A stretch of DNA of 64,000 nucleotides, from the NCBI RefSeq assembly GCF_019801965.1, contig NZ_JAHVIA010000008.1:186001-250000 (forward strand), given 5' to 3'. A program made the position numbers and the translations under genes. Shown piece after piece: positions 53,155 to 62,671 of the stretch (positions within the stretch are counted from its first letter, which is position 1; each line of letters starts with the position of its first letter). Source of the DNA: Salipiger bermudensis (GTDB lineage: Bacteria > Pseudomonadota > Alphaproteobacteria > Rhodobacterales > Rhodobacteraceae). The notes under the pieces are model-generated. The model was not told where the DNA came from. It made no database searches and was given only the letters and a program-made list of their open reading frames with translations.

Positions 53155-54161
53155 ACCGATTTCCCCTTGAAGAGACCCGTCGGCCGGAACAGCAGCACGA
53201 TGATCAGGATCACGAAGCTGACGGCGAACTTGTAGTCGGTGGACAGGAGCTGCACGAGCCCCGAGGGCTCGAGGCTTTCGGGCAGCAGGTAGGTGAGCAC
53301 CTTCTTCCAGGCATAGGTGATGCCGACCTCGGAGAAGGCGATGATGAAGCCGCCGGCGATGGCGCCCAGCGGCGAGCCCAGCCCGCCGACGATGGCGCTG
53401 GCGAAGATCGGCAGCAGGATCTGGAAATAGGTGAAAGGCTTGAAGCTCTTGTCGAGCCCGTAGAGCGTCCCGGCCACGACGGCGAGCGCCGCGACGATGA
53501 TCCAGGTGACCATGACCACGCGCTCGGGATTGATGCCGGAGAGCAGCGCCAGGTCCTCGTTGTCGGAATAGGCGCGCATCGATTTGCCGGTGCGGGTGTG
53601 GTTGAGGAACCAGAACAGCAGCGCCACCACGAGGATCGCCACCACCACGGTGATCGCCTGCGTCGACTTCAGCGCCAGCCCCTCGTCGAGCCCGGTCATC
53701 GCCTTGAAGTCGCGGGCCGAGATCAGGAAGCGCTCGCCATCGGCGAAGTTCTGGTCGCCGGGGCCGATGATCAGGCGGGTGAGGCCGTTATAGATGAACA
53801 TCACCCCCATCGAGACGATCACCAGGATCACCGGCTTGGCCTTCTGCTCGCGATAGAAGCGATAGACCAGCCGGTCGGTGCCCAGCACCAGCAGCGAGGT
53901 CAGCACGATGCCGAAGGGAATGGCGAGCAGCGCCGTGGGCAGCGGGCCGAAGCTCACGCCAACCGCTTGCAGCCCCCAGGTCACCAGGATGGTGAACATG
54001 GTGCCGATCGCCATTGTGTCGCCATGGGCGAAGTTGGAAAACCGCAGGATGCCGTAGATCAGCGTCACGCCAAGCGCCCCGAGCGCCAGCTGGCTGCCAT
54101 AGGCAATGGCGGGGATGAAAACGAAATTGGCCAGCGCGACCAACGCGTTGAGAAAATCCAT
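53151..54161 (-). CDS. livH: Branched-chain amino-acid-type ABC permease LivH
   Basis: 336 aa inner-membrane permease. YGSQLALGALGVTLIYGILR, RFSNFAHGDTMAIGTMFTIL, and ARDFKAMTGLDEGLALKSTQ followed by HTRTGKSMRAYSDNEDLALL are LivH motifs; GGLGSPLGAIAGGFIIAFSE lies near the end. The ATG at 54161 is chosen over the GTG just before it because GGGGAG fits it better. It precedes livM with an ATGA overlap and follows livF by 44 bases. Confidence 0.93.
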   Translation of the reverse strand: MDFLNALVALANFVFIPAIAYGSQLALGALGVTLIYGILRFSNFAHGDTMAIGTMFTILVTWGLQAVGVSFGPLPTALLAIPFGIVLTSLLVLGTDRLVYRFYREQKAKPVILVIVSMGVMFIYNGLTRLIIGPGDQNFADGERFLISARDFKAMTGLDEGLALKSTQAITVVVAILVVALLFWFLNHTRTGKSMRAYSDNEDLALLSGINPERVVMVTWIIVAALAVVAGTLYGLDKSFKPFTYFQILLPIFASAIVGGLGSPLGAIAGGFIIAFSEVGITYAWKKVLTYLLPESLEPSGLVQLLSTDYKFAVSFVILIIVLLFRPTGLFKGKSV

Positions 54162-54205
54162 CACGGGTGCTCCCCGGTGTGTCTTGTATCAGGGCAGGCC
54201 ATGGC

Positions 54206-55030
54206 TCAGCCCCCCAGGAAGCTGCGGCGGACCTCGTCATCCGCGAGCAGCGCCTTGCCGGTGCCGGTATGGGCGTTGCGCCCCTGCACCAGCACGTAGC
54301 CCTTGTCGGCGATGGCCAGCGCCTGCCGCGCGTTCTGCTCGACCATCAACACCGGCAGCCCGGTGCGGGCGACCTCGATGATGCGGTCGAAGAGCTCGTC
54401 CATGACGATCGGGCTGACCCCGGCGGTGGGCTCGTCGAGCATCAGCACCTTGGGCTTGGTCATCAGCGCCCGGCCCACGGCCACCTGCTGGCGCTGGCCG
54501 CCCGAGAGCTCGCCCGCCGCCTGCTTGCGCTTGTCCTTCAGGATCGGAAACAGCTCGTAGACCTGCTCCAGAGTGCCCGAGATGTCGTCGCGCCGGATGA
54601 AGGCGCCCATCTCGAGATTCTCCTCCACGGTCATCGAGGTGAAGATGTTGTGGGTCTGCGGCACGAAGCCCATGCCCTTCTGCACCCGCGCCTGCGGCGT
54701 CAGTTCGGTGATGTCCTCGCCGTCGAGCCGCACCATGCCCTTGCGCAGGTTCAGCATGCCGAAGACGGCCTTCATCGCGGTCGACTTGCCGGCGCCATTG
54801 GGCCCGACGATGACGGCGATCTCGCCGCGATCCACCGCGATGGTGCAGGAATGCAGGATATCCGCGCCGCGACCGTAGCCGCCGGTCATCGCCTCGCCGA
54901 TCAGGAAGGGCCCGCCGGGGGCAGGGTGCTCGTGGCCCCCCGCATGCACGGGATCGTCCTCGCCCATGCCGCGCGGGTTGGTGATGGTGGCGTCCTGGTT
55001 GCCACGGTCGTCATAGGGGCCGCCGCTCAT
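54206..55030 (-). CDS. livF: Branched-chain amino-acid-type ABC ATPase LivF
   Basis: 274 aa. Walker A GPNGAGKSTAMKAVFG, signature ELSGGQRQQVAVGRAL, Walker B KVLMLDEPTAGVSP, switch His replaced by Gln in LMVEQNARQAL as usual for LivF. About 40 extra residues at the N-terminus (MSGGPYDDRGNQDATITNPR and a His/Pro-rich stretch) precede the usual start of the fold (PFLIGEAMTGGYGRG); the true start may be here or at the Met at residue 22. A repeat element follows in the 76-base gap to livG. Confidence 0.93.
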   Translation of the reverse strand: MSGGPYDDRGNQDATITNPRGMGEDDPVHAGGHEHPAPGGPFLIGEAMTGGYGRGADILHSCTIAVDRGEIAVIVGPNGAGKSTAMKAVFGMLNLRKGMVRLDGEDITELTPQARVQKGMGFVPQTHNIFTSMTVEENLEMGAFIRRDDISGTLEQVYELFPILKDKRKQAAGELSGGQRQQVAVGRALMTKPKVLMLDEPTAGVSPIVMDELFDRIIEVARTGLPVLMVEQNARQALAIADKGYVLVQGRNAHTGTGKALLADDEVRRSFLGG

Positions 55031-55043
55031 GAGAAGGCCCCCT

Positions 55044-55090
55044 CTTCTTTGGTTCGAAAATACCTCGGGGGTGTGGGGGCAGCGCCCCCA
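55044..55090. repeat. Intergenic repeat element, copy B (inside the liv operon)
   Basis: A 30-base module (55044-55073; starts CTTCTTTGGTTC, ends CTCGGGGGTG) is followed at once by the hairpin TGGGGGC-AGC-GCCCCCA (55074-55090). The module matches copy A at 29 of 30 bases. It lies between livG and livF within one operon. Confidence 0.8.
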
Positions 55091-55106
55091 CCGCGCAGCG
55101 CAGATC

Positions 55107-55886
55107 TCATCCCGCCGCCTCCTTGTTCTTCAGCCCGGTGCCGAGATAGGCCTCGATGACCGCGTCATTGGCCTTGATCTCGTCGAGCGTGCCCTGGGCC
55201 AGCTTCTTGCCCTCGGCCATGACGATGACCGGGTCGCAGATGCGGCCGATGAAATCCATGTCGTGCTCGATGACGCAGAACGTGTAGCCGCGCTCCTGGT
55301 TGAGCTTCACGATGGTGTCGGCGATGGTGTTCAGCAGCGTGCGGTTCACGCCCGCGCCGACCTCGTCGAGAAAGACGATCTTGGCATCGACCATCATCGT
55401 GCGGCCAAGCTCGAGCAGCTTCTTCTGCCCGCCCGAGAGATTGCCGGCCTTCTCGTCCTTGAGATGCGAGATGGTCAGGAAGTCGAGCACCTCGTCGGCC
55501 TTCTTCAGCAGCATTGCCTCTTCCTGGGCGATGCGTCCGCGCCCGAACCAAGCGTTCCACAGGCTCTCGCCGGCCTGGTTGCCCGGCACCATCATCAGGT
55601 TCTCGCGGCAGCTCATCGACGAGAACTCGTGCGCGATCTGGAAGGTGCGCAGGAGCCCCTTGTGAAACAGCGCGTGCGGCGGCAGGCCGGTGATGTCCTC
55701 GCCGTCCATCCAGACCGTGCCTGAGGTCGGAGGCAGGGCGCCGGCGATGACGTTGAAGAGAGTCGACTTGCCGGCCCCGTTCGGGCCCACCAGCCCGGTG
55801 ATCGAGCCGTCGGCAATCTCGAGCGAGGCGCCGTCAACGGCGCGGAAGCCGCCGAAATGGCGGTGCAGGTTGTCCACCCGGATCAA
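55107..55886 (-). CDS. livG: Branched-chain amino-acid-type ABC ATPase LivG
   Basis: 259 aa. It starts MIRVDNLHRHFGGFRAVDGA, Walker A GPNGAGKSTLFNVIAG, signature LSGGQKKLLELGRTMM, Walker B KIVFLDEVGAGVN and switch region FCVIEHDMDFIGRICD. LivG-specific LLRTFQIAHEFSSMSCRENL is present. The Walker B has DEVGAGVN instead of the usual DEPxxGLN. It lies downstream of livK, separated by a hairpin gap, and upstream of livF. Confidence 0.94.
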   Translation of the reverse strand: MIRVDNLHRHFGGFRAVDGASLEIADGSITGLVGPNGAGKSTLFNVIAGALPPTSGTVWMDGEDITGLPPHALFHKGLLRTFQIAHEFSSMSCRENLMMVPGNQAGESLWNAWFGRGRIAQEEAMLLKKADEVLDFLTISHLKDEKAGNLSGGQKKLLELGRTMMVDAKIVFLDEVGAGVNRTLLNTIADTIVKLNQERGYTFCVIEHDMDFIGRICDPVIVMAEGKKLAQGTLDEIKANDAVIEAYLGTGLKNKEAAG

Positions 55887-55936
55887 TGCTTCTTCCCCTC
55901 CGGCGCGGTTTGCTGCGCCTGCTTTGTTATTGGAAA

Positions 55937-55961
55937 CAGCCCGGGAACGATGCCCGGGCTG
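55937..55961 (-). terminator. Hairpin between livK and livG (partial terminator)
   Basis: Nine-base arms CAGCCCGGG (55937-55945) and CCCGGGCTG (55953-55961) around a seven-base loop. On the minus strand only TTT follows. It probably lets livK be expressed more than the membrane and ATPase genes after it. Confidence 0.65.
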
Positions 55962-55985
55962 CCCATTTCCGCCTCGGTGGCGAGC

Positions 55986-57173
55986 TTACTTGAACGAAAC
56001 GGTGCTGAACGCGCCGTCCGTGATCTCGTAGTAGCGGTAGGTGCCCGCGGCCTCGCCCGGTCCGACGAGTTCCACATTGGTGGCGCCGACGTAATCGACA
56101 TCGCCGCCCTCGGCAAGGATTTCCAAAGCCTTGCCAAGCTCGCCCGGCAGGATCGGCTCGCCCGGCGCGTTGGCCACGTCGAGCACGTTGGCCGCCACAG
56201 CCGCCGAGGAGACCTCGCCACCCTTCATCATCGCCAGCGCGATCAGGGCCGCCGCGTCATAGCTCTCGCGGGTGTAGGAGCTCTCGGCGTTGATGCCGGC
56301 CTCGGTTGCGAGCGTGGTGAAGGCCTCGGTGCCTTCGCCCTCGGCCCACGGCACCGAGCCGAAGCTGCCTTCGATGTCGCCGCCGAGATCGGCCAGCAGC
56401 GCATCGGAATACATGCCGTCGCCCATTGCGAAGGTGTCGAAGGCGCCGGTGTCGAGCGCCGCCTGGATCATGCCCTTGCCGCCCTGGTCGGAGTAGCCCA
56501 GCACCACGAGCACGTCGCCGCCGGCAGAGGCCAGGGCGCCGATTTCAGCGGAGTAGTCGCCCTTGCCGTCCTCGTGCGGAGCGGAAAGCGTGATCGAGCC
56601 ACCCTCGGCCTCGAACGCCGCGGCGAAGCTGTCGGCGAAGCCCTTGCCGTAATCGTTGTTGGTGTAGGTCACCGCGACGGAGCTCACGTCGCGCTCGCTC
56701 AGGATGCTGGCCAGAACTTCGCCCTGGCGCGCGTCGGAGGGCGAGGTGCGGAAGAACAGGCCGTTGTCCTCGGCGTTCGACAACGCCGGCGAGGTGGCGG
56801 AGGGCGAGATCATCGGCACGCCGTTCGGCACCGCGACGTTCGACAGGATCGCGCCGGTCACGCCCGAGCAGTCGGCGCCCATGATGGCGACCACGCCGTC
56901 GGTGGTGATGAGACGCTCGGCGGCGGCGGTGGCGGCGGCGCTGTCGATGCAGGTCGAGTCGGCGCGCACCGGGCTCAGCGTGACGCCCTCGAGGAACTTG
57001 CCGCTCTCGTTGACCTCGGTCAGGGCCAGCTCGGCGCTCGCGCCCATCGACGGGGTCAGCGATTCAATCGGGCCGGTGAAGCCGAGAATGACGCCGACCT
57101 TGGCGTCCTGGGCCTGGGCGGCGCCCGCGGCAAGCAGCGTGGTGGCGGCGGAAGCCAGAAGCCACTTTTTCAT
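55986..57173 (-). CDS. livK: Branched-chain amino-acid-type ABC substrate-binding protein
   Basis: 395 aa periplasmic protein with a Sec signal (MKKWLLASAATTLLAAGAAQ, cleavage near AQA-QD). The mature part has the type I fold signature: KVGVILGFTGPIESLTPSMG, AIMGADCSGVTGAILSNVAV, PMISPSATSPALSNAEDNGL and VAVTYTNNDYGKGFADSF. Two internal Cys (STCID and GADCSG) may pair. GGGAG precedes the ATG. It is first of the liv operon and divergent from the PQQ-type dehydrogenase gene. Ligand is not certain; sequence resembles Leu/Ile/Val and amide/urea-type binders. Confidence 0.9.
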   Translation of the reverse strand: MKKWLLASAATTLLAAGAAQAQDAKVGVILGFTGPIESLTPSMGASAELALTEVNESGKFLEGVTLSPVRADSTCIDSAAATAAAERLITTDGVVAIMGADCSGVTGAILSNVAVPNGVPMISPSATSPALSNAEDNGLFFRTSPSDARQGEVLASILSERDVSSVAVTYTNNDYGKGFADSFAAAFEAEGGSITLSAPHEDGKGDYSAEIGALASAGGDVLVVLGYSDQGGKGMIQAALDTGAFDTFAMGDGMYSDALLADLGGDIEGSFGSVPWAEGEGTEAFTTLATEAGINAESSYTRESYDAAALIALAMMKGGEVSSAAVAANVLDVANAPGEPILPGELGKALEILAEGGDVDYVGATNVELVGPGEAAGTYRYYEITDGAFSTVSFK

Positions 57174-57326
57174 ATGAGGATCTCCCTTGTTGGAACGCTT
57201 TGTCCGGGCGTGAGCCTATGCAAGCCCCTGACAAAAGAAAAGGGGCCACGGGCGCGGCTGCCGCTCGGGCAACCGGCTTGTCCCTGCGGCTCGTTGCCCC
57301 ATATCGGCGGGGAGGAGGCTCCCGCC

Positions 57327-58415
57327 ATGAGACAGCTTGTTTTCGCAGCCCTGCTTGCCCTGATACCTGCCAGCGCGGCGCTGGCGCAGGACATTCCAAG
57401 CAACGCCGGACCGCTCGCGATCACACCGGTGGTGCAGGGGCTCGACACCCCGTGGAGCTTCGATTTCCTGCCCGATGGCAGCCTCCTCATCACCGAGCGC
57501 AGCGGCGCCCTGCTGATGGTGCGCGATGGCCGGGCGCAGCGGGTCTCCGGGCTGCCCGAGATCTACACGCGCGGGCAGGGCGGCCTGCTCGATGTGCTGG
57601 TGCCGCGCGATTTCGACAGCAGCCGCGAGATCTTCCTGACCTATTCCAAAAGCCAGCGCGGCGGCGCGGGCACCGCGGTGCTGAAGGCGCGGCTCTCAGG
57701 CGATGGCAGCCGGCTCGAGCGGAGCGAGACGATCTTCGAGATGGCGCCGGGCTCGAGCGGCGGGCGGCATTTCGGCTCGCGCATCGTCGAGGCCCCGGAC
57801 GGGCATCTCTTCGTCAGCATCGGCGAGCGCGGTGACCGTCCCGCGGCGCAGGATCTCGGCCATCACAACGGTTCGGTAATCCGCATCACCCGCGACGGCG
57901 CGGTGCCGCCCGACAATCCCTTCGTCGGGCAGGATGGCGCGCAGCCCGAGATCTGGAGCTACGGCCACCGCAACCCGCAGGGGCTCGGCTTCGATGCGCA
58001 GGGCCGTCTCTGGGCGGTCGAGCACGGCGCGCAGGGAGGCGACGAGGTCAACCTCATCGAGAAGGGCGCCAATTACGGCTGGCCGGTGATCTCCTACGGC
58101 ACGCACTACTCGGGTGCGCGCATCGGCGAAGGCCACTCGAAGCCCGGCATGGAGCAGCCGGTCTTCTATTGGGATCCCTCGATCGCGCCCTCCGACATCG
58201 TGTTTCTCGACGGTGGGCGCTGGGACGGCGACGCGCTGGTCGGCTCGCTCAAGTTCAACTACATCTCGCGGCTCTCGGGCGCTCCGCTGCGCGAGGTCGA
58301 GCGGCTCGAGAGCGAGGCGACGCTCCGGGTGCGCGATGTCGATCAGGGGCCCGACGGGGCAATCTGGTTTCTCAGCGAGATCAACGGCACGCTCTACCGC
58401 GCCGCCCGGCCCTGA
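57327..58415 (+). CDS. Secreted PQQ-dependent sugar dehydrogenase-like protein
   Basis: 362 aa with a signal peptide (MRQLVFAALLALIPASAALA, cleavage near residue 21). The GSDH/soluble aldose dehydrogenase beta-propeller motifs are present: LDTPWSFDFLPDGSLLITER, GRHFGSRIVEAPDGHLFVSI, GERGDRPAAQDLGHHNGSVI, SYGHRNPQGLGFDAQGRLWA, EHGAQGGDEVNLIEKGANYG, WPVISYG. It probably oxidises aldose sugars in the periplasm; no PQQ synthesis genes are seen here. GGAGGAGG precedes the start. It is divergent from livK and convergent with the GlxA-like gene. Confidence 0.92.
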   Translation: MRQLVFAALLALIPASAALAQDIPSNAGPLAITPVVQGLDTPWSFDFLPDGSLLITERSGALLMVRDGRAQRVSGLPEIYTRGQGGLLDVLVPRDFDSSREIFLTYSKSQRGGAGTAVLKARLSGDGSRLERSETIFEMAPGSSGGRHFGSRIVEAPDGHLFVSIGERGDRPAAQDLGHHNGSVIRITRDGAVPPDNPFVGQDGAQPEIWSYGHRNPQGLGFDAQGRLWAVEHGAQGGDEVNLIEKGANYGWPVISYGTHYSGARIGEGHSKPGMEQPVFYWDPSIAPSDIVFLDGGRWDGDALVGSLKFNYISRLSGAPLREVERLESEATLRVRDVDQGPDGAIWFLSEINGTLYRAARP

Positions 58416-58421
58416 GCTGGC

Positions 58422-59432
58422 TCAGATCTCCTCACGCCCGGGCTTGGCGCCCAGCGTGCCGCGCTCGCGATATGGCGTGGTCTGGTAATGCGCCCGGTAG
58501 CACTTGGAGAAATGCGACGGACTGGCGAAGCCGCAGGCCAGCGCCACGTTGATCACGCTCATGTCGGTCTGCATCAAGAGGTTGCGCGCCTTCTGCAGGC
58601 GCAGCTCCATGTAGTAGCGCTTGGGGCTTCGGTTGAGGTAGCGGCGGAACAGCCGCTCGAGCTGGCGCGTCGACATGCCGACATCCTTGGCCAGCAGCGC
58701 CGGCGAGATCGGCTCCTCGATATTGGCTTCCATCATCTTGATGACCTGCGCCAGCTTGGGATGGCGCACGCCGATGCGGGTCGGCGTCGAGAGGCGCTGG
58801 GTGTCCTGATCGGTGCGGATCGAGGAATAGATCAGCTGGTCGGCCACCGCGTTGGCGAGATCCTCGCCGTGATCGTCGGCGATTAGCTTGAGCATCAGGT
58901 CGATCGAGGCGGTGCCGCCGGCGGTCGAGAGCCGGTTGCCGTCTACCACGAAGACCGACTTGGTCAGCTCGACCTCGGGGAATTCCTCCTCGAAGCCGTC
59001 CTGGTTCTCCCAGTGGATGGTGGCGCGCTTGCCATCGAGCAGCCCGGCCTCGGCAAGCGTCCAGCTGGCGGTGCAGAGCCCGCCCATGGTCAGCCCGCGC
59101 CGGGCCTCGCGGCGCAGCCAGTTCATCAGCCGCTTGGTGGTGGCCTCGGCGATGTCGAGCCCGCCACAGAGCAGCACCACGTCATCGCGGGTCAGCTCGG
59201 GCAGGTCGCAATCGAGCTTGAACTCGGTGCCGGCGGAGCAGCTTGCGGTCTCGCCGCCCTCCGAGGTCAGGACCCAGCTGTAGACCGGCCGGCCGGCCAT
59301 GCGGTTGGCGATGCGCAGCGCCTCGAGCGCGGCGGCAAAGCTCAGCAGCGTGAACTGCGGCAGGAGGACGAAGATGAACCGGCGCGGCTTCGCCTGCGCC
59401 TCTGCTTCGACGGCTTTGCTCTGCACGGGCAT
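58422..59432 (-). CDS. GlxA-family AraC-type transcriptional regulator
   Basis: 336 aa. The N-terminal DJ-1/PfpI-like domain (FIFVLLPQFTLLSFAAALEA, then LCGGLDIAEA and GGLCTASWTLAEAGLLDG) is followed by an AraC HTH (about 225-325: MMEANIEEPISPALLAKDVG, MSTRQLERLFRRYLNRSPKR, YYMELRLQKARNLLMQTDMS, LACGFASPSHFSKCYRAHYQ). The start at 59432 has a GAGGGAG ribosome site. GlxA/GbdR-type members often respond to small amines such as glycine betaine; the target is not evident here. It is convergent with the PQQ-type gene. Confidence 0.9.
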   Translation of the reverse strand: MPVQSKAVEAEAQAKPRRFIFVLLPQFTLLSFAAALEALRIANRMAGRPVYSWVLTSEGGETASCSAGTEFKLDCDLPELTRDDVVLLCGGLDIAEATTKRLMNWLRREARRGLTMGGLCTASWTLAEAGLLDGKRATIHWENQDGFEEEFPEVELTKSVFVVDGNRLSTAGGTASIDLMLKLIADDHGEDLANAVADQLIYSSIRTDQDTQRLSTPTRIGVRHPKLAQVIKMMEANIEEPISPALLAKDVGMSTRQLERLFRRYLNRSPKRYYMELRLQKARNLLMQTDMSVINVALACGFASPSHFSKCYRAHYQTTPYRERGTLGAKPGREEI

Positions 59433-59638
59433 GGCTCCCTCGCGACGATCAGGTTTCTTCAATCTTAACAGATCGTTCCCGATGCGGCACGGTTCCGCCT
59501 CCGCTTCGGGATCACGCCAGATGGGCAGAAAGGCCAAAACCCGTCAAGAGATCACCTGCATTTCCTATGGTCTTCTCGCACCTGCTTTGATACAGGCTCC
59601 AGACGTTTTCGCTAACGGAGACCGCGTGGGAGAGAGCC

Positions 59639-61009
59639 ATGAGTGAGTGGACCAAGTCGAGCTGGAGAAACAAGCCCCGGATCCAGATGCCCGAGTATCA
59701 GGATCAGGCCGAGCTGGAGGCCGTCGAGGCGCAGCTTTCGAAATATCCGCCGCTGGTATTTGCAGGCGAGGCCCGCCGTCTCCGTGACGAGCTGGGCAAG
59801 GCATCGCGCGGCGAGGCCTTCCTTCTGCAGGGCGGCGATTGCGCCGAGGCCTTCGACCAGTTCTCGGCCAACGCGATCCGCGACACCTTCAAGGTGATGC
59901 TGCAGATGGCGATGATCCTCACCTATGGCGCCAAGGTGCCGGTGGTGAAGGTGGGCCGCATGGCCGGCCAGTTCGCCAAGCCACGCTCCGCGCCCACCGA
60001 GACGGTGGATGGCGTCGAGCTGCCGAGCTTCCGCGGCGACATCATCAACGAGCTGGCCTTCACCCCCGAAGCGCGCAAGCCCAACCCGCAGAAGATGCTG
60101 CAGGCCTACACCCAGGCGGCGGCGACGCTGAACCTGCTGCGCGCCTTCTCGACCGGCGGCTATGCCGACGTGCACCAGGTCCACCAGTGGACGCTGGGCT
60201 TCACCGAGGGCGAAAAGGCCGCGCGCTACCGCGACATGGCCAACCGCATCGGCGACACGCTCGACTTCATGAAGGCGGCGGGCGTCGACAGCCACCGCTC
60301 GGCGGCGCTGCACCAGGTCAATTTCTACACCTCGCACGAGTCGCTGCTGCTCGAGTACGAAGAGGCGCTGACCCGGATCGACTCGACCTCCGGCAAGTGG
60401 CTCGCGGGCTCCGGCCATATGATCTGGATCGGCGACCGCACCCGTCAGCCCGACGGCGCGCATGTCGAGTTTGCCAGCGGCGTGATGAACCCGATCGGCC
60501 TCAAGTGCGGCCCCAGCATGACCTCCGAGGATCTCAAGGTCCTGATGGCCAAGCTGAACCCCGAGAACGAAGCCGGCCGCCTGACCCTGATCACCCGCTT
60601 CGGCGCCGGCAAGGCCGCCGAGCACCTGCCGCGCCTGATCGAGACGGTGCGTAGCGAAGGCGCCAACGTGGTCTGGGTCTGCGACCCGATGCATGGCAAC
60701 ACCATCAAGTCGGCCAGCGGCTACAAGACCCGGCCCTTCGACTCGGTGCTGCGCGAGGTGCGCGATTTCTTCGCCGTTCACCGCGAGCAGGGCACCGTTC
60801 CGGGCGGCGTGCATTTCGAGATGACCGGCCAGGACGTGACCGAGTGCACCGGCGGCGTCTTCGCGGTCTCTGACGAGAACCTCAGCGATCGCTACCACAC
60901 CGCCTGCGATCCGCGCCTCAACGCGTCGCAATCGCTCGAGCTGGCCTTCCTCGTGGCCGAGGAACTGACCTCGCTGCGGGACGACCAGCCGCAGGCCGCG
61001 CACGGCTGA
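59639..61009 (+). CDS. DAHP synthase, class II (plant type)
   Basis: First enzyme of the shikimate pathway (PEP + erythrose-4-phosphate). 456 aa, class II, unlike E. coli Aro[103 protein letters not shown] and [18 protein letters not shown] are the family motifs, including the metal-binding Cys, His, Glu and Asp. It is divergent from the GlxA-like gene and followed by a terminator. With trpE in the window it supplies aromatic amino acid synthesis. Confidence 0.97.
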   Translation: MSEWTKSSWRNKPRIQMPEYQDQAELEAVEAQLSKYPPLVFAGEARRLRDELGKASRGEAFLLQGGDCAEAFDQFSANAIRDTFKVMLQMAMILTYGAKVPVVKVGRMAGQFAKPRSAPTETVDGVELPSFRGDIINELAFTPEARKPNPQKMLQAYTQAAATLNLLRAFSTGGYADVHQVHQWTLGFTEGEKAARYRDMANRIGDTLDFMKAAGVDSHRSAALHQVNFYTSHESLLLEYEEALTRIDSTSGKWLAGSGHMIWIGDRTRQPDGAHVEFASGVMNPIGLKCGPSMTSEDLKVLMAKLNPENEAGRLTLITRFGAGKAAEHLPRLIETVRSEGANVVWVCDPMHGNTIKSASGYKTRPFDSVLREVRDFFAVHREQGTVPGGVHFEMTGQDVTECTGGVFAVSDENLSDRYHTACDPRLNASQSLELAFLVAEELTSLRDDQPQAAHG

Positions 61010-61081
61010 TCCTCCCTCGGGAGGCGCGCGCCGCGCTCGGAAGAGCCGCGGCGCAGCACCGGACGAGCAGCCACGAACAAC

Positions 61082-61115
61082 AAGGGCCCGCCGGCGTGAT
61101 GCCGGCGGGCCCTTT
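61082..61115 (+). terminator. Terminator after DAHP synthase
   Basis: Fourteen-base perfect arms starting AAGGGCCCGC (61082-61095) and ending GGGCCCTT (61101-61114) with a five-base loop, then T. Confidence 0.9.
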
Positions 61116-61184
61116 GCGTTGTCGGAAGCGCCAGCTGTCGGCGCGGGGCGGGGCGGCGCCGTGACGCAGGGCCCGGAATGCAGA

Positions 61185-61213
61185 CTGGCCGCGCCCTTGC
61201 GAGGCGCGGCCAG
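61185..61213 (-). terminator. Hairpin after the TRAP operon
   Basis: Eleven-base arms CTGGCCGCGCC (61185-61195) and GGCGCGGCCAG (61203-61213), 30 bases after the dctM stop on the minus strand. No T run follows, so it is a weaker terminator candidate. Confidence 0.6.
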
Positions 61214-61242
61214 AGAGAGCCGGTGTCAGCACTGGTCCCGGG

Positions 61243-62670
61243 TCAGTTCCCGTAGGCCACCGATGGCAGCCAGGTGGTCAGCTGCGGGAACTCGAACACG
61301 ATGAACAGGCCGATGAGCTGCAGGATCACGAAGGGGATGATGCCCCGGTAGATATGCGCCAGCGACACCCCCGGCGGGCAGACGCCCTTGAGGTAGAACA
61401 GCGCGAAGCCCACGGGTGGCGTCAGGAACGAGGTCTGCAGCGTCACCGCCACGAGAATGGCGAACCAGACGACCTGCGGATCGCGCACCTGGTCATAGCC
61501 CGGCACCGCCAGCTCGAGCCCCTGGATGATCGGCAGCATCAGCGGCATGATGATGATGGTGATCTCGATCCAGTCGAGCAGGAAGCCGAGGCAGAACACG
61601 ATGAACAGGATGAAGGCCACGGTCCAGTAGGGGCTGTCGAAGGCCGAGAGCACCAGCTCCTGCACGATCTCGTCGCCGCCGTAGCGCCGCAGCACATAGG
61701 CGAAGAAGTTGGCCGCGAGGAAGATGCCGACGATGTAGCCAGAGGTGTTGAGCGTCGAACGCGCCACCTCGCGGAACACCTTCCAGTTCAGCTTGCGCGC
61801 AAACAGCGCCAGCAGTGTCGCACCGAGCGCGCCGAGGCCGGAGGCTTCGGTCGGCGTCGCGAGGCCCACGAAGATCGAGCCCAGCACCAGAAGGATCAGG
61901 AACATCGGCGGCACCACGGCGACCAGCACTTCCTTGACCTCGTGCCAGCCGATGCGCGAGGTGCGCTCGGGCGCCGGCATCGCATCGGGCGAGATGAAGC
62001 CGTAGATCACGATGAACAGGATGTAGAGCGCGCCGAGGATCAGGCCCGGGAACAGCGCGCCCATGAACAGGTCGCCGAGCGAGATCGCCAGCTGGTCCGA
62101 CATGATGACGAGCATGATCGACGGCGGGATCAGGATGCCCAGCGTTCCGGCCGAGGCGATGGTGCCGGTGGCGATGGGCTTGGAGTAGTTCTGCGCCATC
62201 ATCGCGGGCAGCGCCATCACGCCCAGCAGCGTCACCGAGGCGCCGATCACGCCGGTCGAGGCGGCGAGGATGATGCCGATTAGCAGCACGGTCAGCGACA
62301 GGCCGCCGCGCAGCCCGCCGAAGAGCTTCTGCATGGCGTGCATCATGCGCTGCGCCACGCCCGACTGGTCGAGCATCAGGCCCATGTAGATGAACATCGG
62401 CAGCGCGACGAGCACGGGGTTCTTGATGGTGTTGCCGAAGATCCGGCCCGACAGCGCCTGCAGCTTGCGATAGTCGATGCCGGTGCGGTCAAAGGCCATG
62501 ATCTCGCCCCAGAACCGGCGATACGGGTCGAGCCCGATCTCGGCGATGAGCACGAAAACGAGGCTCACGCCCACCAGCGCGAAGGCCACCGGGATGCCTC
62601 GGAACAGCATCCAGATGAAGGTGGCGAACATCGCCGCGACGGCGATTTCATTGATGGTCAGCCACTCCAT
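61243..62670 (-). CDS. TRAP transporter large permease (DctM type)
   Basis: 475 aa, about 12-14 helices. It starts MEWLTINEIAVAAMFATFIW. DctM motifs: LVALPMFIYMGLMLDQSGVA, STGVIGASVTLLGVMALPAM, SAGTLGILIPPSIMLVIMSD, GLATPTEASGLGALGATLLA and FCLGFLLDWIEITIIIMPLM. It forms the main transport channel, driven by the sodium gradient. It begins one base before the dctQ stop region (ATG at 62670, dctQ stop at 62672), so the two are coupled. Confidence 0.94.
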   Translation of the reverse strand: MEWLTINEIAVAAMFATFIWMLFRGIPVAFALVGVSLVFVLIAEIGLDPYRRFWGEIMAFDRTGIDYRKLQALSGRIFGNTIKNPVLVALPMFIYMGLMLDQSGVAQRMMHAMQKLFGGLRGGLSLTVLLIGIILAASTGVIGASVTLLGVMALPAMMAQNYSKPIATGTIASAGTLGILIPPSIMLVIMSDQLAISLGDLFMGALFPGLILGALYILFIVIYGFISPDAMPAPERTSRIGWHEVKEVLVAVVPPMFLILLVLGSIFVGLATPTEASGLGALGATLLALFARKLNWKVFREVARSTLNTSGYIVGIFLAANFFAYVLRRYGGDEIVQELVLSAFDSPYWTVAFILFIVFCLGFLLDWIEITIIIMPLMLPIIQGLELAVPGYDQVRDPQVVWFAILVAVTLQTSFLTPPVGFALFYLKGVCPPGVSLAHIYRGIIPFVILQLIGLFIVFEFPQLTTWLPSVAYGN

Positions 62671-62671
62671 G

